From Terriglobia bacterium (GTDB lineage Bacteria > Acidobacteriota > Terriglobia > Terriglobales > Acidobacteriaceae): DNA of 64,000 bases. A model generated the notes under the pieces. It had not been told where the DNA came from and searched no databases. It saw nothing but the letters and a program-made list of their open reading frames with translations. Positions 1-12,397 of the stretch are shown in pieces; positions within the stretch are counted from its first letter, which is position 1, and every line of letters begins with the position of its first letter. Position numbers and translations under genes: made by a program. The stretch covers positions 171,957-235,956 of the forward strand of contig JAIQGF010000004.1 of NCBI GenBank assembly GCA_020072845.1, in the 5' to 3' direction.

Positions 1-446
1 CCGCCGCCGCCGGCGAGCGTGCCATCGCCGCTCCCGAAGCGCGCACGGGGCGGCAGCACCGGTTGTGGTCGAACCGGGATGCCATTCTTCGCCACCGCCT
101 CCATCGCCTGCTCGATCGGGATATGCCCTGTGCCCGCGGTATCCAGTTGCTTCTCGGTGGCGGCGCGGAACTTGTTCAGATCCCCGACCTCATCCGGCTG
201 TAGTTGCGGCGCCGGAAAGATCAGCGCCGGGGTGCCTTTCGCGCTGGCCTGCGCGGAGGGCATGATGACGGCGGCGTTGCGCGGCGCCGGGGCCACCCGG
301 CTACCGGCGAAGTACCGCTCCATCCCCCACGAAATCAGGTGAATCAAGACCACGGTAATGGCCAGCGCGATCATGAAATACACGATGCCGCGCGCGCTCA
401 GGTCGCTGCGGTCGTACCTCGTCGACTTGTCTTCTGCTTCACTCAT
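1..446 (-). CDS. Membrane-anchored act-cluster protein (partial, 3' end off window)
   Basis: I translated this frame directly. It opens with ATG at 446 and stays open to the left edge, giving about 148 residues without a stop. The protein starts with a charged N-terminus (MSEAEDKSTRYDRSDLS), then one hydrophobic span at about residues 20-38, then a hydrophilic outward domain rich in Pro and Ala with a motif reading HIPIEQAMEAVAKNG near residue 109. Its start overlaps the actF stop by 8 bases, so it is the last visible cistron of the act operon. The family is not one I can name. Position and topology suggest a small accessory protein of the respiratory cluster, perhaps followed off-window by Sco or cytochrome oxidase genes (inference). 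Confidence 0.7.
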   Translation of the reverse strand, partial: MSEAEDKSTRYDRSDLSARGIVYFMIALAITVVLIHLISWGMERYFAGSRVAPAPRNAAVIMPSAQASAKGTPALIFPAPQLQPDEVGDLNKFRAATEKQLDTAGTGHIPIEQAMEAVAKNGIPVRPQPVLPPRARFGSGDGTLAGGG

Positions 447-1647
447 GCTGTTTGGCCAGCAACGCGGTCAGGTGCGGATCGTGCAGCGCCACCAGGGGCC
501 GCCGTTTCAGGTTGTGAAAGAAGTACGCCAGCCAGAACGCAGACATCGCGATCGGGATAACCGCATCCAGCCAGCTCGCGTGCAATTTTGCCCGGCTGAA
601 GTTGGGCTCGATGTTCCAGTACAGGTCGAGGTAGCGCATCGCGATCAGCCACACCGCAATCCACATCAGCTTGCGCGATTTCTGCTTCAATCCGCGCGAC
701 AGCAGCAGCGCGAACGGAATTGCGAAGTGCCCCACGATCAGCACCAGCCCCAGCGCGCGCCAGTCGCCCCGGATGCGGTCCGCGAACCAGTGGATCTCCT
801 CCGGCAGGTTCCCCGACCACACGATCAGCCACTGCGAAAAACTGAAGTAGGCCCACAGCATCACGAAGGTGAGCGTCAGCTTTCCGTAATCGTGAAAATT
901 GGAGGCCGTCAGCACCCGCGCCATCGGTTCGTGCGCCTTCAGCATGTGCCCGACAATCACCGCCAGGCACAGCGCGAGCAGCGCCTGTCCCACCATGAAG
1001 ATCAGCCCGTAAATGGTGGAGGTGAATTCCGGCGCCAGCGACATCACCCAGTCCACCACCGCAAACGTCAGCGTCCAGCCGTAGACGATGATCCCCACCG
1101 CGCTCAGCGCCTGGAAACGCTTGTCCGGCGCGTGTTCCGGCGGATGGTCCTGCGCCTCCGACCACGCCAGCAGGAGATACGCCATCACGCCCCACGCCAC
1201 GAAGAACAGGATTCCGCGCACCAGGAATAGATTCGGGTTCAGGTATCGCGACGCCTGGTGCGCCATGTGCTCGTTGCGCTTCAGTTCCTCCGGATTCGCC
1301 CACGGATAATTCATGTGCCGGTAGGCGCCGAGGACGATGGGGACGAACGCCGCCGCCAGCATCGGCAAGGTGCCCACCGCTGCTTCCCAGATGCGCCGCA
1401 CCCCCACGCCCCAATCGCCGCCCGTCAAGTGCCATACCATCAGCAACGCCATCGCCCCCAGCGTCGGCCCGAGGCAGAACATGAACGCCAGCAGGTACGA
1501 GTGCATGGCCTGTTGCGGCTCGACGATGAACCCAATCACGGCCGCGATGGCGAACACGACCCCGACCAGGAGCGCGCGCCGCTGCAATGCCGGCACGATC
1601 GCAGGCGCCGTGAAGTCCCGATTCTCGATGGGCGCGTTGCTGCTCAC
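439..1647 (-). CDS. actF: Alternative Complex III membrane subunit ActF
   Basis: This is a polytopic membrane protein of 402 residues with about ten hydrophobic segments spread over its whole length, as expected for ActF, an integral subunit of the quinol:electron-acceptor oxidoreductase (Alternative Complex III) in the cytoplasmic membrane. The start is a GTG at 1647 whose bases overlap the actE TGA (GTGA), so translation is coupled. ActF is thought to resemble the NrfD/PsrC-type subunit ActC; here that rests on membrane topology and place in the operon (last of actA-B-C-D-E-F). No cofactor motif is expected or seen. The identification is firm because of the complete operon order. Confidence 0.9.
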   Translation of the reverse strand: MSSNAPIENRDFTAPAIVPALQRRALLVGVVFAIAAVIGFIVEPQQAMHSYLLAFMFCLGPTLGAMALLMVWHLTGGDWGVGVRRIWEAAVGTLPMLAAAFVPIVLGAYRHMNYPWANPEELKRNEHMAHQASRYLNPNLFLVRGILFFVAWGVMAYLLLAWSEAQDHPPEHAPDKRFQALSAVGIIVYGWTLTFAVVDWVMSLAPEFTSTIYGLIFMVGQALLALCLAVIVGHMLKAHEPMARVLTASNFHDYGKLTLTFVMLWAYFSFSQWLIVWSGNLPEEIHWFADRIRGDWRALGLVLIVGHFAIPFALLLSRGLKQKSRKLMWIAVWLIAMRYLDLYWNIEPNFSRAKLHASWLDAVIPIAMSAFWLAYFFHNLKRRPLVALHDPHLTALLAKQHE

Positions 1648-2204
1648 TTCTTCCTCTCCGCTGCGCCGGGCGCTGCGTTCGCCGGCGCGTTCTGGCTGAG
1701 CTGCAGCGCCCGTATGTAGGCCGCAATCGCCCAGCGGTCCTGGGCGTTGACCTGCGCGGCATAATCCGGCATGGCGCCGAACCCGTTGCTCATGACGTCA
1801 TAAAAATGTCCCAGCGGCGCCTGCCGCAGCCGCGGCTCGTGGAACGACGGCGGACGCCGGAAGCCGCGCTGCACGATCATTCCATTGCCGTCGCCCAGCC
1901 GCGAATGGCAGGGCGCGCAGTAGATGTCGAAACGCTCCCGCCCGCGTTCCAGCACTTCCCGCGTCGCAGCAAACGGCATCGCGTCGCCCGGCTTCCCGTT
2001 CATCATGCCGGTGTAAAGATAGGTGTCGTCGCGCAACTGCCCGCGCGCAATCGTGCCCGCAGGCGGCGTCCGCGACCCGCGCCCGTCGTCGAAGAAATCG
2101 CTGTGGCTCAAGGGCAGGATCTTGGGCTGGACATGCATGTCATTGCGGCACGCCACAATTGTGAGGCAGGCGATCACGGCAGCACCCATGCCGGCAAACC
2201 GCAT
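1644..2204 (-). CDS. actE: Alternative Complex III monohaem cytochrome c lipoprotein ActE
   Basis: This is a 186-residue secreted monohaem cytochrome. The start chosen is ATG at 2204, because a longer open frame upstream runs through the intergenic repeat and out of phase into actD. The N-terminus is a lipoprotein signal with lipobox IVAC (Cys19 would be lipidated). A single CAPCH haem-c motif lies at residues 96-100, and a downstream Met in GAMPDYA is a likely sixth ligand. In ACIII, ActE passes electrons toward the terminal oxidase or a soluble carrier on the periplasmic face. It is separated from actD by about 166 bases that carry a repeat hairpin and overlaps actF by four bases. Confidence 0.92.
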   Translation of the reverse strand: MRFAGMGAAVIACLTIVACRNDMHVQPKILPLSHSDFFDDGRGSRTPPAGTIARGQLRDDTYLYTGMMNGKPGDAMPFAATREVLERGRERFDIYCAPCHSRLGDGNGMIVQRGFRRPPSFHEPRLRQAPLGHFYDVMSNGFGAMPDYAAQVNAQDRWAIAAYIRALQLSQNAPANAAPGAAERKK

Positions 2205-2226
2205 GCGTCTGGTGGCGGAGCGACCG

Positions 2227-2309
2227 GGTTGTCGGTTGTCGGTTGTCGGTTGTCGGTCTATCACCGCCGATAGCCGATCACCGACCACCGATAACCGAAA
2301 ACCGAGAAC
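2227..2309. repeat. Inverted repeat built from CGGTTGT units (class A)
   Basis: The left arm is four near-perfect copies of a 7-base unit GGTTGTC. The right arm carries degenerate complementary units (ACCGATA, ACCGAAA, ACCGAGA). The arms are separated by about ten bases and could form a long imperfect hairpin. It occupies the actD-actE junction. The same unit recurs near 31107, 32131, 33414 and 56822. Confidence 0.8.
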
Positions 2310-2370
2310 GCAATTCACCATTTCGGCGGCAGAGCCTGCATAAAGCCAATTTCGGAACTCGGCAGCGGCG

Positions 2371-2904
2371 TTAATGCGGCACCTCCGTGATGGTCCGCGG
2401 TTCCAAGCTCGCCAGGAACGTATAGGTCGCTTCACGATCGAATTTCGGGTCCACCGCCTCGATGCAAAGGAAGAACTTGTCGCGTGAGGCCAAGCTGAAA
2501 CTGGGCACGTTGAAGAGCGGGTGATACGGCATGGGCAGGCCATTCATGGCCAGCATGCCGAAAGCCGCTGCCAGCCCGCCGAACAGGATGGTCATCTCGA
2601 AGCACACGACGATGAACGCCGGCCAGGAGTGCAGCGGCCGGCCTCCGACGTTCACCGGATAAGCGATCACGTTTATCCAGTACTGCATGGCATAGGCCGT
2701 CGCCAGCCCGAGAATTCCGCCGACCAGGCAGATCAGCGCCACGTTGTCGTGATGAAAGCCGACGGCCTCGCTCAGCCCCTCCACCGGGAACGGGCTGTAG
2801 GCGTCCATCTTGCGGTAGCCTTGCTGGTGCGCCTTGCGCGCCGCCGCCACGATCTCCGCCGGCGTATCGAACTCCGCCACTAACCCATAGATCGGCGTTC
2901 TCAT
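2371..2904 (-). CDS. actD: Alternative Complex III subunit ActD (DUF3341)
   Basis: This 177-residue protein has a cytoplasmic N-terminal domain beginning MRTPIYGLVAEFDTPAEI, followed by two closely spaced membrane spans at about residues 55-75 and 95-117 and a short soluble tail. This is the ActD (DUF3341) layout. The start is ATG at 2904 in an ATGA overlap with the actC stop; a longer frame upstream lies entirely inside actC and is rejected. ActD is a small integral subunit of the quinol-oxidising complex, with no cofactor. The order actC-actD-actE is canonical. Confidence 0.92.
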   Translation of the reverse strand: MRTPIYGLVAEFDTPAEIVAAARKAHQQGYRKMDAYSPFPVEGLSEAVGFHHDNVALICLVGGILGLATAYAMQYWINVIAYPVNVGGRPLHSWPAFIVVCFEMTILFGGLAAAFGMLAMNGLPMPYHPLFNVPSFSLASRDKFFLCIEAVDPKFDREATYTFLASLEPRTITEVPH

Positions 2905-4291
2905 GATTCCGACTCCAGCGGCGCCTTCGCCTCGGACCGGGGCAGCAGCGTCTTCATTTCCGCGATGGAAATCATCGGCATCACGCGGATGAACAGCAGG
3001 AAGCAGAGCGAGAAGAACCCGATCGTCCCGATGAAGGTCGCCCAGTCCCACCGCGTGGGCACGTAGATGCCCCACGACGACGGGAGGTAGTCCTGCGTCA
3101 GGCTGACGATCACGATCACGAACCGCTCCAGCCACATCGCCACCAGCACGACCAGCGACACCAACCACAGCAGCTTCGGCGTAAACCTCACCTTCTTGGT
3201 CCACAGCACGTTCACAAAGCCGACGTTGATCGCGATCAGCGCCCAGTACGCTGCTCGGTACGGACCGTGCATGCGGTTCCACATCAGGTGCTTGTCATAG
3301 AAGTTCCCGCCGTACCAGGCCATGAACGTTTCCATGACGTAGCCGTAGGCCACGATCAGGCCGGTGGCCAGCATGATCTTGGCGCAGTTGTCCAAGTGCC
3401 GGTCGGTAATCATGTCTTGCAGGTTGTAGACGGCGCGGATCGGGATGGCCAGGATGAGCACCATGGCGAAACCGGAATAGATGGCGCCCGCAACGAAGTA
3501 CGGTGGGAAGATAGTGCTGTACCACCCAGGCACGATGGCGATGGTGAAATCGAAGCTGACCACGGTGTGCACCGAGAGCACCAGCGGCGTGGCCAGTCCG
3601 GCCAGCAGCAGGTATGCCGTCTCGTAGCGATGCCAATGCCGCGCCGATCCGCGCCAGCCCAGCGCCAGCATGGCATAGATCATGCGCGCCGCCCGGTTCT
3701 GCGCCCGGTCGCGCAGGGTCGCCAAATCCGGAACTAGGCCGATATACCAGAACACCAGTGAGATGGTGAAATAGGTGGAGACCGCGAACACATCCCAGAC
3801 CAGCGGGCTGCGGAACTGCGGCCACGTGGTCATCGTGTTGGGATACGGAAACAGCCAGTAAAACAGCCACGGGCGTCCCAGGTGGAGCAGCGGGAACAGG
3901 CCCGCCTGCATCACTGCAAAAATCGTCATCGCCTCGGCGAAGCGGTTGATGGAATTGCGCCACGACTGCCGCAACAGCAGAAGGATGGCGGAGATCAGCG
4001 TTCCCGCGTGGCCGATTCCCACCCACCACACGAAGTTGACGATCGCCAGTCCCCAGGCGACGGGGTGATTGATGCCCCAGATCCCAACCCCCTGGTACAT
4101 CAGGAAGCCGATGGCGTAAAACAGCACTGCCGAAAGCAGCCCAGCCAGGCCCACGCCCAGAAACCACCCCAGCGGCGTCTGCTTGGTCAGCACGATGGCG
4201 CTGATCTTGTCGGTGATGGTGGCGAAGGTGTGCCCCGGCTCCAGCACCGGCGGCTGGACCGCCATCGCCGCGGTTGGATCTTTGCTTTCCA

Positions 4292-4292
<1 letters not shown>
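2901..4292 (-). CDS. actC: Alternative Complex III quinol-binding membrane subunit ActC (NrfD/PsrC family)
   Basis: ActC has 463 residues and about ten transmembrane helices and belongs to the NrfD/PsrC family. It is thought to hold the quinol-binding site that feeds electrons to the ActB iron-sulfur module on the periplasmic side. Visible family features are the GVGIWGINHPVAWGLAIVNF region near residue 70 followed by WWVGIGHAGTLISA, and conserved aromatic-rich loops such as FYDKHLMWNRMHGPYRAAYW near residue 340. The start is ATG at 4292, overlapping the actB TGA by one base. It is followed directly by actD. Confidence 0.95.
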
Positions 4293-7411
<3,119 letters not shown>

Positions 7412-7473
7412 CCGCTTTTCGATTCGTTCCCAGTTACTAGCTACGAACCACCATGTACTCGACTCGCTCTTGC

Positions 7474-7502
7474 CATCGACCAACGACCATCGACCAACGA
7501 CG
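7474..7502. repeat. ACCAACGACCATCG tandem units (class G)
   Basis: Two copies of a unit reading CATCGACCAACGAC lie between the actA stop and the actB start. A related array, ACCATCAACCAACGACC, occurs at 56893-56917 ahead of the efflux operon. No second arm is seen here. Confidence 0.6.
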
Positions 7503-7505
7503 CCT

Positions 7506-8204
7506 CTACCGATGACACGTATTGCAACTCGTAATGTCGGCCGCGCTGCGCAGCCGGTACTTCTTCACCAGGTGCGTCCCCAGTGAAATTTGGTCTGTGA
7601 ACCTCTTCCCATCCATCTCCATAGGCGTGCGCTCGCTGGGCTGCTGGTAACGCATGTTGAAAACCTCCGCCCGCGGCCGCAGGAATTTTTCCGGCGCGCG
7701 GTGGCAGTTCAGGCACCACTCCATTTGCAGCGAATACTCCGCCGCCATCAGCGGCATGCGGTCCACCCGCCCGTGGCAGGATTCGCAGCCCACGCCCTTG
7801 TTGATGTGAATGCTGTGATCGAAGTACACGAAGTCGGGCAGTTCGTTAGCGCGCTCCCACACCAGCGACTTCCCCGAGCGGAAGCTCTCGCGCACCGGCG
7901 CCAGCATCTCCGCGTTCGTCCAGATCTGCGCGTGGCAGTTCATACAGGTCTTGGTCGGCGGGATCCCGGCGAAGCTGGAGACCTCCACCGAGGTGTGGCA
8001 GTAGCGGCAGTCGATGCCCAGGCCGCCGACGTGATGCTGGTGGCTGAAGGGCACCGGCTGGGTGCGCGCCACGCCGGCCCAGCTCGCGTAAGGCGAGCGC
8101 TGCAACTGTTCGGCGGCGAAGAAGAACACCGCCACGCCAATCACGGCGAGCGCGATCGACAACCACGAAATGGTGTTGGTGCTGCGGTGGAATACCTGGG
8201 GCAT
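7506..8204 (-). CDS. actA: Alternative Complex III pentahaem cytochrome c ActA
   Basis: ActA is the 232-residue membrane-anchored multihaem cytochrome that starts the act operon. An uncleaved signal anchor spans about residues 14-31. Five CxxCH motifs are visible: CRYCH (66-70), CMNCH (87-91), CESCH (140-144), CLNCH (164-168) and CNTCH (227-231). Five haems is the usual number for ActA. It accepts electrons from the ActB iron-sulfur clusters on the periplasmic side and hands them toward ActE or the oxidase. It is the first gene after a 540-base leader region that carries a GTGA-N6-TCAC palindrome 54 bases upstream of the ATG. Confidence 0.95.
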   Translation of the reverse strand: MPQVFHRSTNTISWLSIALAVIGVAVFFFAAEQLQRSPYASWAGVARTQPVPFSHQHHVGGLGIDCRYCHTSVEVSSFAGIPPTKTCMNCHAQIWTNAEMLAPVRESFRSGKSLVWERANELPDFVYFDHSIHINKGVGCESCHGRVDRMPLMAAEYSLQMEWCLNCHRAPEKFLRPRAEVFNMRYQQPSERTPMEMDGKRFTDQISLGTHLVKKYRLRSAADITSCNTCHR

Positions 8205-8256
8205 CTAATTGCCCGTCCCTCGCCTTGCTGGGCCGCGGGTTGACGACACCATGTAG

Positions 8257-8272
8257 CGTGACTCACGTCACG
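8257..8272. promoter_or_regulatory. Crp/Fnr-type palindrome upstream of actA
   Basis: The sequence CGTGACTCACGTCACG contains GTGA at 8258-8261 and TCAC at 8268-8271 with six bases between, a perfect 6+6 palindrome. GTGA-N6-TCAC is the general Crp/Fnr-family core. Two more copies of this pattern lie upstream of nrfHA (60845-60858, 60907-60920). That it is a real operator is inference. Confidence 0.4.
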
Positions 8273-8699
8273 AAATCGTGTGATTGCAACAAAGCGATCC
8301 GCGAGCCTTCGCCGCCGCGCAATCGCCCCATGCCCGGAGTAGAAGCGTTGCGTGGCCAATGTTGCCGCCCCGCAAACGCCCTTGGTGCACCTTTAGGAGA
8401 GCCGCTGTCCCTATTGCCGCTACTCAAACCGACACTGCGAATGAAAAAAAGACCGGGTACTTCGATTACCGATTAACCGCCGATGCGCCGTGCGCATCGT
8501 ACGGTTGTATTGACCCAGATGTTCCAAGACGCTCTCGCGCACCAAAATAATTTCATCTGCCATCCCCACGCACCGAATCTGATCCGGGCAGCGGCGTCCC
8601 TGAAGGGGGCCGCGGAGAGCGGGATTCAGCCAAAATTGTTGTCAAAGCGGTAAAGAACTAGGCGGGGCAGGTCGGACCAGTAACCAATTTCCGACTTAC

Positions 8700-8729
8700 T
8701 TGTCATGCATCGTATCCGGCTGGTAGGAT
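8700..8729 (+). promoter_or_regulatory. Candidate sigma-70 promoter for the small basic protein gene
   Basis: TTGTCA at 8700-8705 and TAGGAT at 8724-8729 are spaced by 18 bases, which would start transcription about 10 bases before the ATG at 8747. Fair match to the consensus; no second evidence. Confidence 0.35.
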
Positions 8730-8746
8730 CACCAGCGAGCGAAATT

Positions 8747-8977
8747 ATGGACACCAAACAAATCCTCACCCAACTGCATGCTGAACGTAACCGCATTGAC
8801 CGCGCGATCGCTGCCATCGAAGCGATTCACTCGAATGGCGTCGCGCGGTCCGCATCCGCCGGGCCCCACAAGCGCCGGCGCCGCCGCATGTCGGCCGCCG
8901 GCCGTAAGCGCCTCTCGGAACTGATGAAGAAGCGCTGGGCGTCCGGAAAGATGAAGGGCAGAACCAAAGCCGCCTAG
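8747..8977 (+). CDS. Small basic protein with coiled-coil N-terminus and Arg/Lys-rich C-terminus
   Basis: This 76-residue protein starts at ATG 8747, preceded by a candidate promoter; an ATG 14 codons upstream overlaps the promoter and is rejected. Residues 1-32 (MDTKQILTQLHAERNRIDRA) read as an amphipathic helix. Then comes a strongly basic stretch, HKRRRRRMSAAGRKRLSELMKKRWASGK. The SAAGRKRLSELMKKRWA part resembles a short nucleic-acid-binding helix seen in many small acidobacterial and phage-type proteins, but I cannot assign a named family. It stands alone between the act operon and a convergent aldehyde dehydrogenase gene. A nucleoid or RNA-binding role is possible but unproven. Confidence 0.65.
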   Translation: MDTKQILTQLHAERNRIDRAIAAIEAIHSNGVARSASAGPHKRRRRRMSAAGRKRLSELMKKRWASGKMKGRTKAA

Positions 8978-8992
8978 CGCGCATCAGAGGCG

Positions 8993-10435
8993 CTACTGCA
9001 CGTTCATCACGAGCAGCTTTCTTTCTGTCATCTCCTCGATCGCGTACTTCAAGCCCTCGCGGCCGGCGCCGGAGTCTTTCACTCCGCCGTACGGCATCTG
9101 GTCCATGCGCCAGGTGGGTATGTCGCCGGCGATCACGCCGCCCACCTGCAGTTCTTCAAAGGCGCGGAAGATCAGGCGCGCATCGCGGGCAAACAGTCCG
9201 GCCTGCAGTCCCCAAGGGGAATCGTTGACGCGGCGGAGCGCGTCATTGAAATCGTCGTACGGCTCGACGGTCACCACCGGCGCGAACACTTCGAGACAGT
9301 TCACGCGCATGTTGGGCTTGGTTTCGGTGAGCACGGTCGGTGTAACGAATGGCCCGTTGCGATGGCCGCCGCACAGCAGTTTCGCGCCCGCGGCCACAGC
9401 CTCGTCGATCCATGCGACGGCGCGCACCGCGTCCGCTTCGCGAATCATCGGCCCGACATCGGTGTTCGGGTCGCGGGGATCGCCGAGCTTTAATTTCGCC
9501 GCGCCCTCGACCAGGCGCTCGGTGAACTTCCCCATGGCCTTGCGCTCGACAAAAATTCGCTGCACGGAAATGCAGGTCTGCCCGGCGTAGCCGAAGCCGC
9601 CGGCGACGCAACGATCGGCCGCCTGCTTCAGGTCGGCGTCGCCGTGCACGATGCAGCCGGCATTGCCGCCCAGTTCCAGCACGACGCGCTTCTTGCCCGC
9701 TTTCTTCCTCAGTTCCCAGCCGACGGCCGAGCTGCCGGTGAAGCTCAGCAGCTTGACGCGCTCGTCGGTGACCAGCGGCGCGGCGTCCTCGTTGCTGAGC
9801 GCGAGTACGTTGAGCGCGCCGTCGGGCCAGCCTGCCTGCTGCACCAGTTCGGCGAGCATCAGCGCGCTGAGCGGATCCTGCGGCGGCGGTTTCAGCACCA
9901 TGGTGCAGCCGCAGGCGATGGCGGGCGCCAGTTTGTGCGCCACCAGGTTGAGCGGAAAATTGAACGGCGTAATGGCCGAGATCGCGCCCAGCGGAAAGCG
10001 CTTGACCATCCCCCAGCGTCCGGTGGCGGGGGGCGCGGTGTCCAGCGGCAGGACTTCGCCGGTGATGCGCGTGCTCTCTTCCGCCGCGATCTGGAAGGTC
10101 GAAATCGCGCGCTCCACCTCGGCGCGTGCCTGCTTCAGCGGCTTCCCTGCTTCCCGCGCCAGGACGTCGGCGAATTCGATGCGCCGGGCGATGAGGCCGT
10201 CGGCAACGGACCGCAGGACGCGCTGGCGCTCGTAAGCGGGGAGGCGGCGCGTGGTCTCGAACGCCTTGACGGCTGCCGCAATCGCCGCTTCGGCGTGCTG
10301 GCGCGTGCCGTACACGACGGTGCCGACCACCTCGCCATCATACGGAGCGCGGATTTCGCGGAGCTCTCCCTCGGAGATCCAGCGTCCGTCGAGGAGAAAT
10401 CCAAAGGTCTTGACTGGGGTGAGTGTGGTGCTCAT
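8993..10435 (-). CDS. NAD(P)-dependent aldehyde dehydrogenase
   Basis: This is a 480-residue member of the ALDH superfamily, which oxidises aldehydes to acids with NAD(P). The N-terminal half has the Rossmann-type cofactor region with ITPFNFPLNLVAHKLAPA and the FTGSSAVGWELRKKAG turn. The general-base Glu is E254 in VVLELGGN, and the catalytic Cys is C288 in GYAGQTCIS. The C-terminal PYGGVKDSGAGREG motif is also typical. The start is taken as ATG 10435 (MSTTLTPVKT); a frame extension of 13 codons upstream is possible. No strong Shine-Dalgarno is visible. The overall pattern resembles the lactaldehyde/glyceraldehyde-type branch, but the substrate cannot be read from sequence. It is downstream of tyrS on the same strand with a 58-base gap. 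Confidence 0.92.
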   Translation of the reverse strand: MSTTLTPVKTFGFLLDGRWISEGELREIRAPYDGEVVGTVVYGTRQHAEAAIAAAVKAFETTRRLPAYERQRVLRSVADGLIARRIEFADVLAREAGKPLKQARAEVERAISTFQIAAEESTRITGEVLPLDTAPPATGRWGMVKRFPLGAISAITPFNFPLNLVAHKLAPAIACGCTMVLKPPPQDPLSALMLAELVQQAGWPDGALNVLALSNEDAAPLVTDERVKLLSFTGSSAVGWELRKKAGKKRVVLELGGNAGCIVHGDADLKQAADRCVAGGFGYAGQTCISVQRIFVERKAMGKFTERLVEGAAKLKLGDPRDPNTDVGPMIREADAVRAVAWIDEAVAAGAKLLCGGHRNGPFVTPTVLTETKPNMRVNCLEVFAPVVTVEPYDDFNDALRRVNDSPWGLQAGLFARDARLIFRAFEELQVGGVIAGDIPTWRMDQMPYGGVKDSGAGREGLKYAIEEMTERKLLVMNVQ

Positions 10436-10493
10436 GGAGGGATTGTAATCCGCCGCCAAACGTGGCGTGGTCATTTCGAGCGCTTCGTCCCTG

Positions 10494-11738
10494 CTATTGG
10501 ATGGTGACTTTCTTCAGTAGCCGCCCCACGCGCACCGTGATCTCGCCAGGAACTTTGACCTTCAAAATCGGCTCGGATCTGACCTCGTTATCCACCCGCA
10601 CAGCGTTCTGCTTGATCTTGCGCAGACCATCACTGACCGAGCTTGCCAGCCCGGCGCGCGCCAGCAACTTATCCAGCCTCACCGCGTCGGCATGATTCCC
10701 CCCGGCAGCGACGTCGGCGTACGACACCTTCACGTGCTCTATGTCCTCCGGCGCCTCGTCGCGCTGGAACTGCTTCGCCCAATCCTCTTCCGCGCGTCGA
10801 GCCGCTTCCGCGGAATGGAAATCGGCGACGATCTTGCGTGCCAGGTCTTTCTTCAACTGCATCGGGTGCGCGCGCCCGGCAGCCGCATCGGACTTCAGGC
10901 GCTCGATCTCCTGCGCGCTCACGTCGGTCAGCAGCTCGTAGTAGCGCCACATCAGCGCGTCGGAGATGGACATCACCTTGCCATACATTTCCAGGGGCGG
11001 CTCGGTGATGCCGATGTAATTGCCGTACGACTTCGACATCTTCTGCACACCGTCGAGGCCCTCCAGCAGCGGCGTGGTCAACACCACCTGCGACGGCTGT
11101 CCATGGGAGCGCTGCAGCTCGCGTCCCACCAGCAGATTGAATTTCTGGTCGGTGCCGCCCAACTCCACATCCGCCTCCAGCGCCACCGAGTCGTATCCCT
11201 GCGCCAGCGGGTACAGCAGTTCATGCAGCGCGATCGGCTTTTCTTCCTGGAAGCGCTTATGGAAGTCCTCGCGCTCCAGCATCTGCGACACCGTGTATTT
11301 CGCCGCCAGCCGGATCCATCCCTCCGACCCCAGCTTGTCCAGCCACTCGCTGTTGTAGCGAATTTCAATTTTCTTGGGATCCAGGATCTTGTGCGCCTGC
11401 GCCAGGTAGGTCTCGGCGTTCTGGTTGATCTCCTCGCGCGACAGCGGCGGACGCGTGACCGAGCGGCCCGTGGGATCGCCGATCATCCCGGTGAAATCGC
11501 CGATCAGGAAGATGACCGTGTGCCCCATATCCTGGAAGTGTTTCAGCTTGCGCAGCACAACCGTGTGGCCCAGGTGAAGGTCGGGCGCGGTGGGATCGAG
11601 GCCGATCTTTACCCGCAGCGGCTTGCCGGTTTCGTAAGACTTCTTCAGCTTGTCGCGCAGCTCGTCTTCGCGGATGATCTCCGCCGCGCCCTTCTTGATG
11701 TAGGCGAGCTGCTCGTCAACGGGTCGGAACGCAGGCAT
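10494..11738 (-). CDS. tyrS: Tyrosyl-tRNA synthetase
   Basis: TyrS charges tRNA-Tyr. The 414-residue protein has the class I signature HLGH (in [10 protein letters not shown]), the KMSKS loop as KMSKSYGN, and a C-terminal S4-like RNA-binding domain with [24 protein letters not shown] 11738 is preferred over a TTG two codons upstream. Its length is near the usual 400-430. The repeat hairpin at 11781-11861 lies between it and dut. Confidence 0.96.
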   Translation of the reverse strand: MPAFRPVDEQLAYIKKGAAEIIREDELRDKLKKSYETGKPLRVKIGLDPTAPDLHLGHTVVLRKLKHFQDMGHTVIFLIGDFTGMIGDPTGRSVTRPPLSREEINQNAETYLAQAHKILDPKKIEIRYNSEWLDKLGSEGWIRLAAKYTVSQMLEREDFHKRFQEEKPIALHELLYPLAQGYDSVALEADVELGGTDQKFNLLVGRELQRSHGQPSQVVLTTPLLEGLDGVQKMSKSYGNYIGITEPPLEMYGKVMSISDALMWRYYELLTDVSAQEIERLKSDAAAGRAHPMQLKKDLARKIVADFHSAEAARRAEEDWAKQFQRDEAPEDIEHVKVSYADVAAGGNHADAVRLDKLLARAGLASSVSDGLRKIKQNAVRVDNEVRSEPILKVKVPGEITVRVGRLLKKVTIQ

Positions 11739-11780
11739 AAGCAAACAAGATTACCGCAAACGACCCAAAGCAACGAAAAC

Positions 11781-11861
11781 TAACCGCGGATTCACGCGGA
11801 TTTTCGCGGATTGATTTTTCCTTTTTTCTTATCCGCGCTTATCCGCGTTGATCCGTGGTTA
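11781..11861. repeat. Inverted repeat built from CACGCGGAT units (class F)
   Basis: The left arm reads TAACCGCGGAT then two more copies of a 10-base unit ending GCGGATT. The right arm has three complementary ATCCGCG units and ends GTGGTTA. An 18-base T-rich loop separates them. On the minus strand it could terminate the dut message, which ends 5 bases away. Confidence 0.75.
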
Positions 11862-11865
11862 ATTT

Positions 11866-12300
11866 CTACTTGCGCCCCGTGGAGCCGAAACCGCCGGCCT
11901 TCCGCTTCGACTCCGCCAGCTCTTCCACGACGCGCACTTCTCCGGTCAGCACAGGATAAGGAATCAGGTTGGCGATCTTGTCGCCGGCGTGAATCGTGGC
12001 CGGCCCATCGCCCAGATTTTCCATCAGGACCTTGATCTCGCCGCGGTAGCCGGAATCAATCACGCCGCCGGTCAGCACCATGCGCTTGGCAGCCATGGAC
12101 GACTTGTCGCGCAGCAGCGCCCCCATGGGCCGGCCGTGATCGTCGGTGATCTCGATGGCAATCCCGGTGGAGACGACGCCGTGGTTCCGTCCGGAAACCG
12201 TGATCGTTACCGCCGCATAGACGTCGTATCCCAAGTCCTCGCCTGGGTGGGCAACGGTGGGCGCCTTCGCCGTGGGGACCAAGAGCTTCACTTTGAGCAT
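11866..12300 (-). CDS. dut: Deoxyuridine 5'-triphosphate nucleotidohydrolase (dUTPase)
   Basis: This 144-residue trimeric dUTPase converts dUTP to dUMP and pyrophosphate, keeping uracil out of DNA. All five family motifs are visible: GEDLGYDVYA (1), RDKSSMA (2), GGVIDSGYRGEIKV (3) with the catalytic Asp, GDKIANLIPYP (4) and the C-terminal GGFGSTG (5). Length and motif spacing are standard, and the start at ATG 12300 gives a complete first strand (MLKVKLL). Confidence 0.96.
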   Translation of the reverse strand: MLKVKLLVPTAKAPTVAHPGEDLGYDVYAAVTITVSGRNHGVVSTGIAIEITDDHGRPMGALLRDKSSMAAKRMVLTGGVIDSGYRGEIKVLMENLGDGPATIHAGDKIANLIPYPVLTGEVRVVEELAESKRKAGGFGSTGRK

Positions 12301-12397
12301 GGGAACAGAATACGATGTCGCGCTTGTGACGCGAACCGCCGCCGCGAAAACGACATGAGTTCAGCCGTCCCTACGGGACTCCGGTGTGTGGCTGCAC

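Larger units (their letters stand above)
8205..8746. other. Divergent intergenic region between actA and a small basic gene
   Basis: About 540 bases without a convincing gene; short open frames here have no codon bias or ribosome-binding site. It should hold the act operon promoter (toward the left) and the promoter of the small gene at 8747 (toward the right). Apart from the two regulatory candidates listed separately I see no tRNA, repeat or terminator. Confidence 0.6.

Noticed and set aside
8225-8476. 83-codon open frame in the act upstream region
   Set aside because: No start signal or codon bias; it overlaps the promoter region and its product has no recognisable feature.
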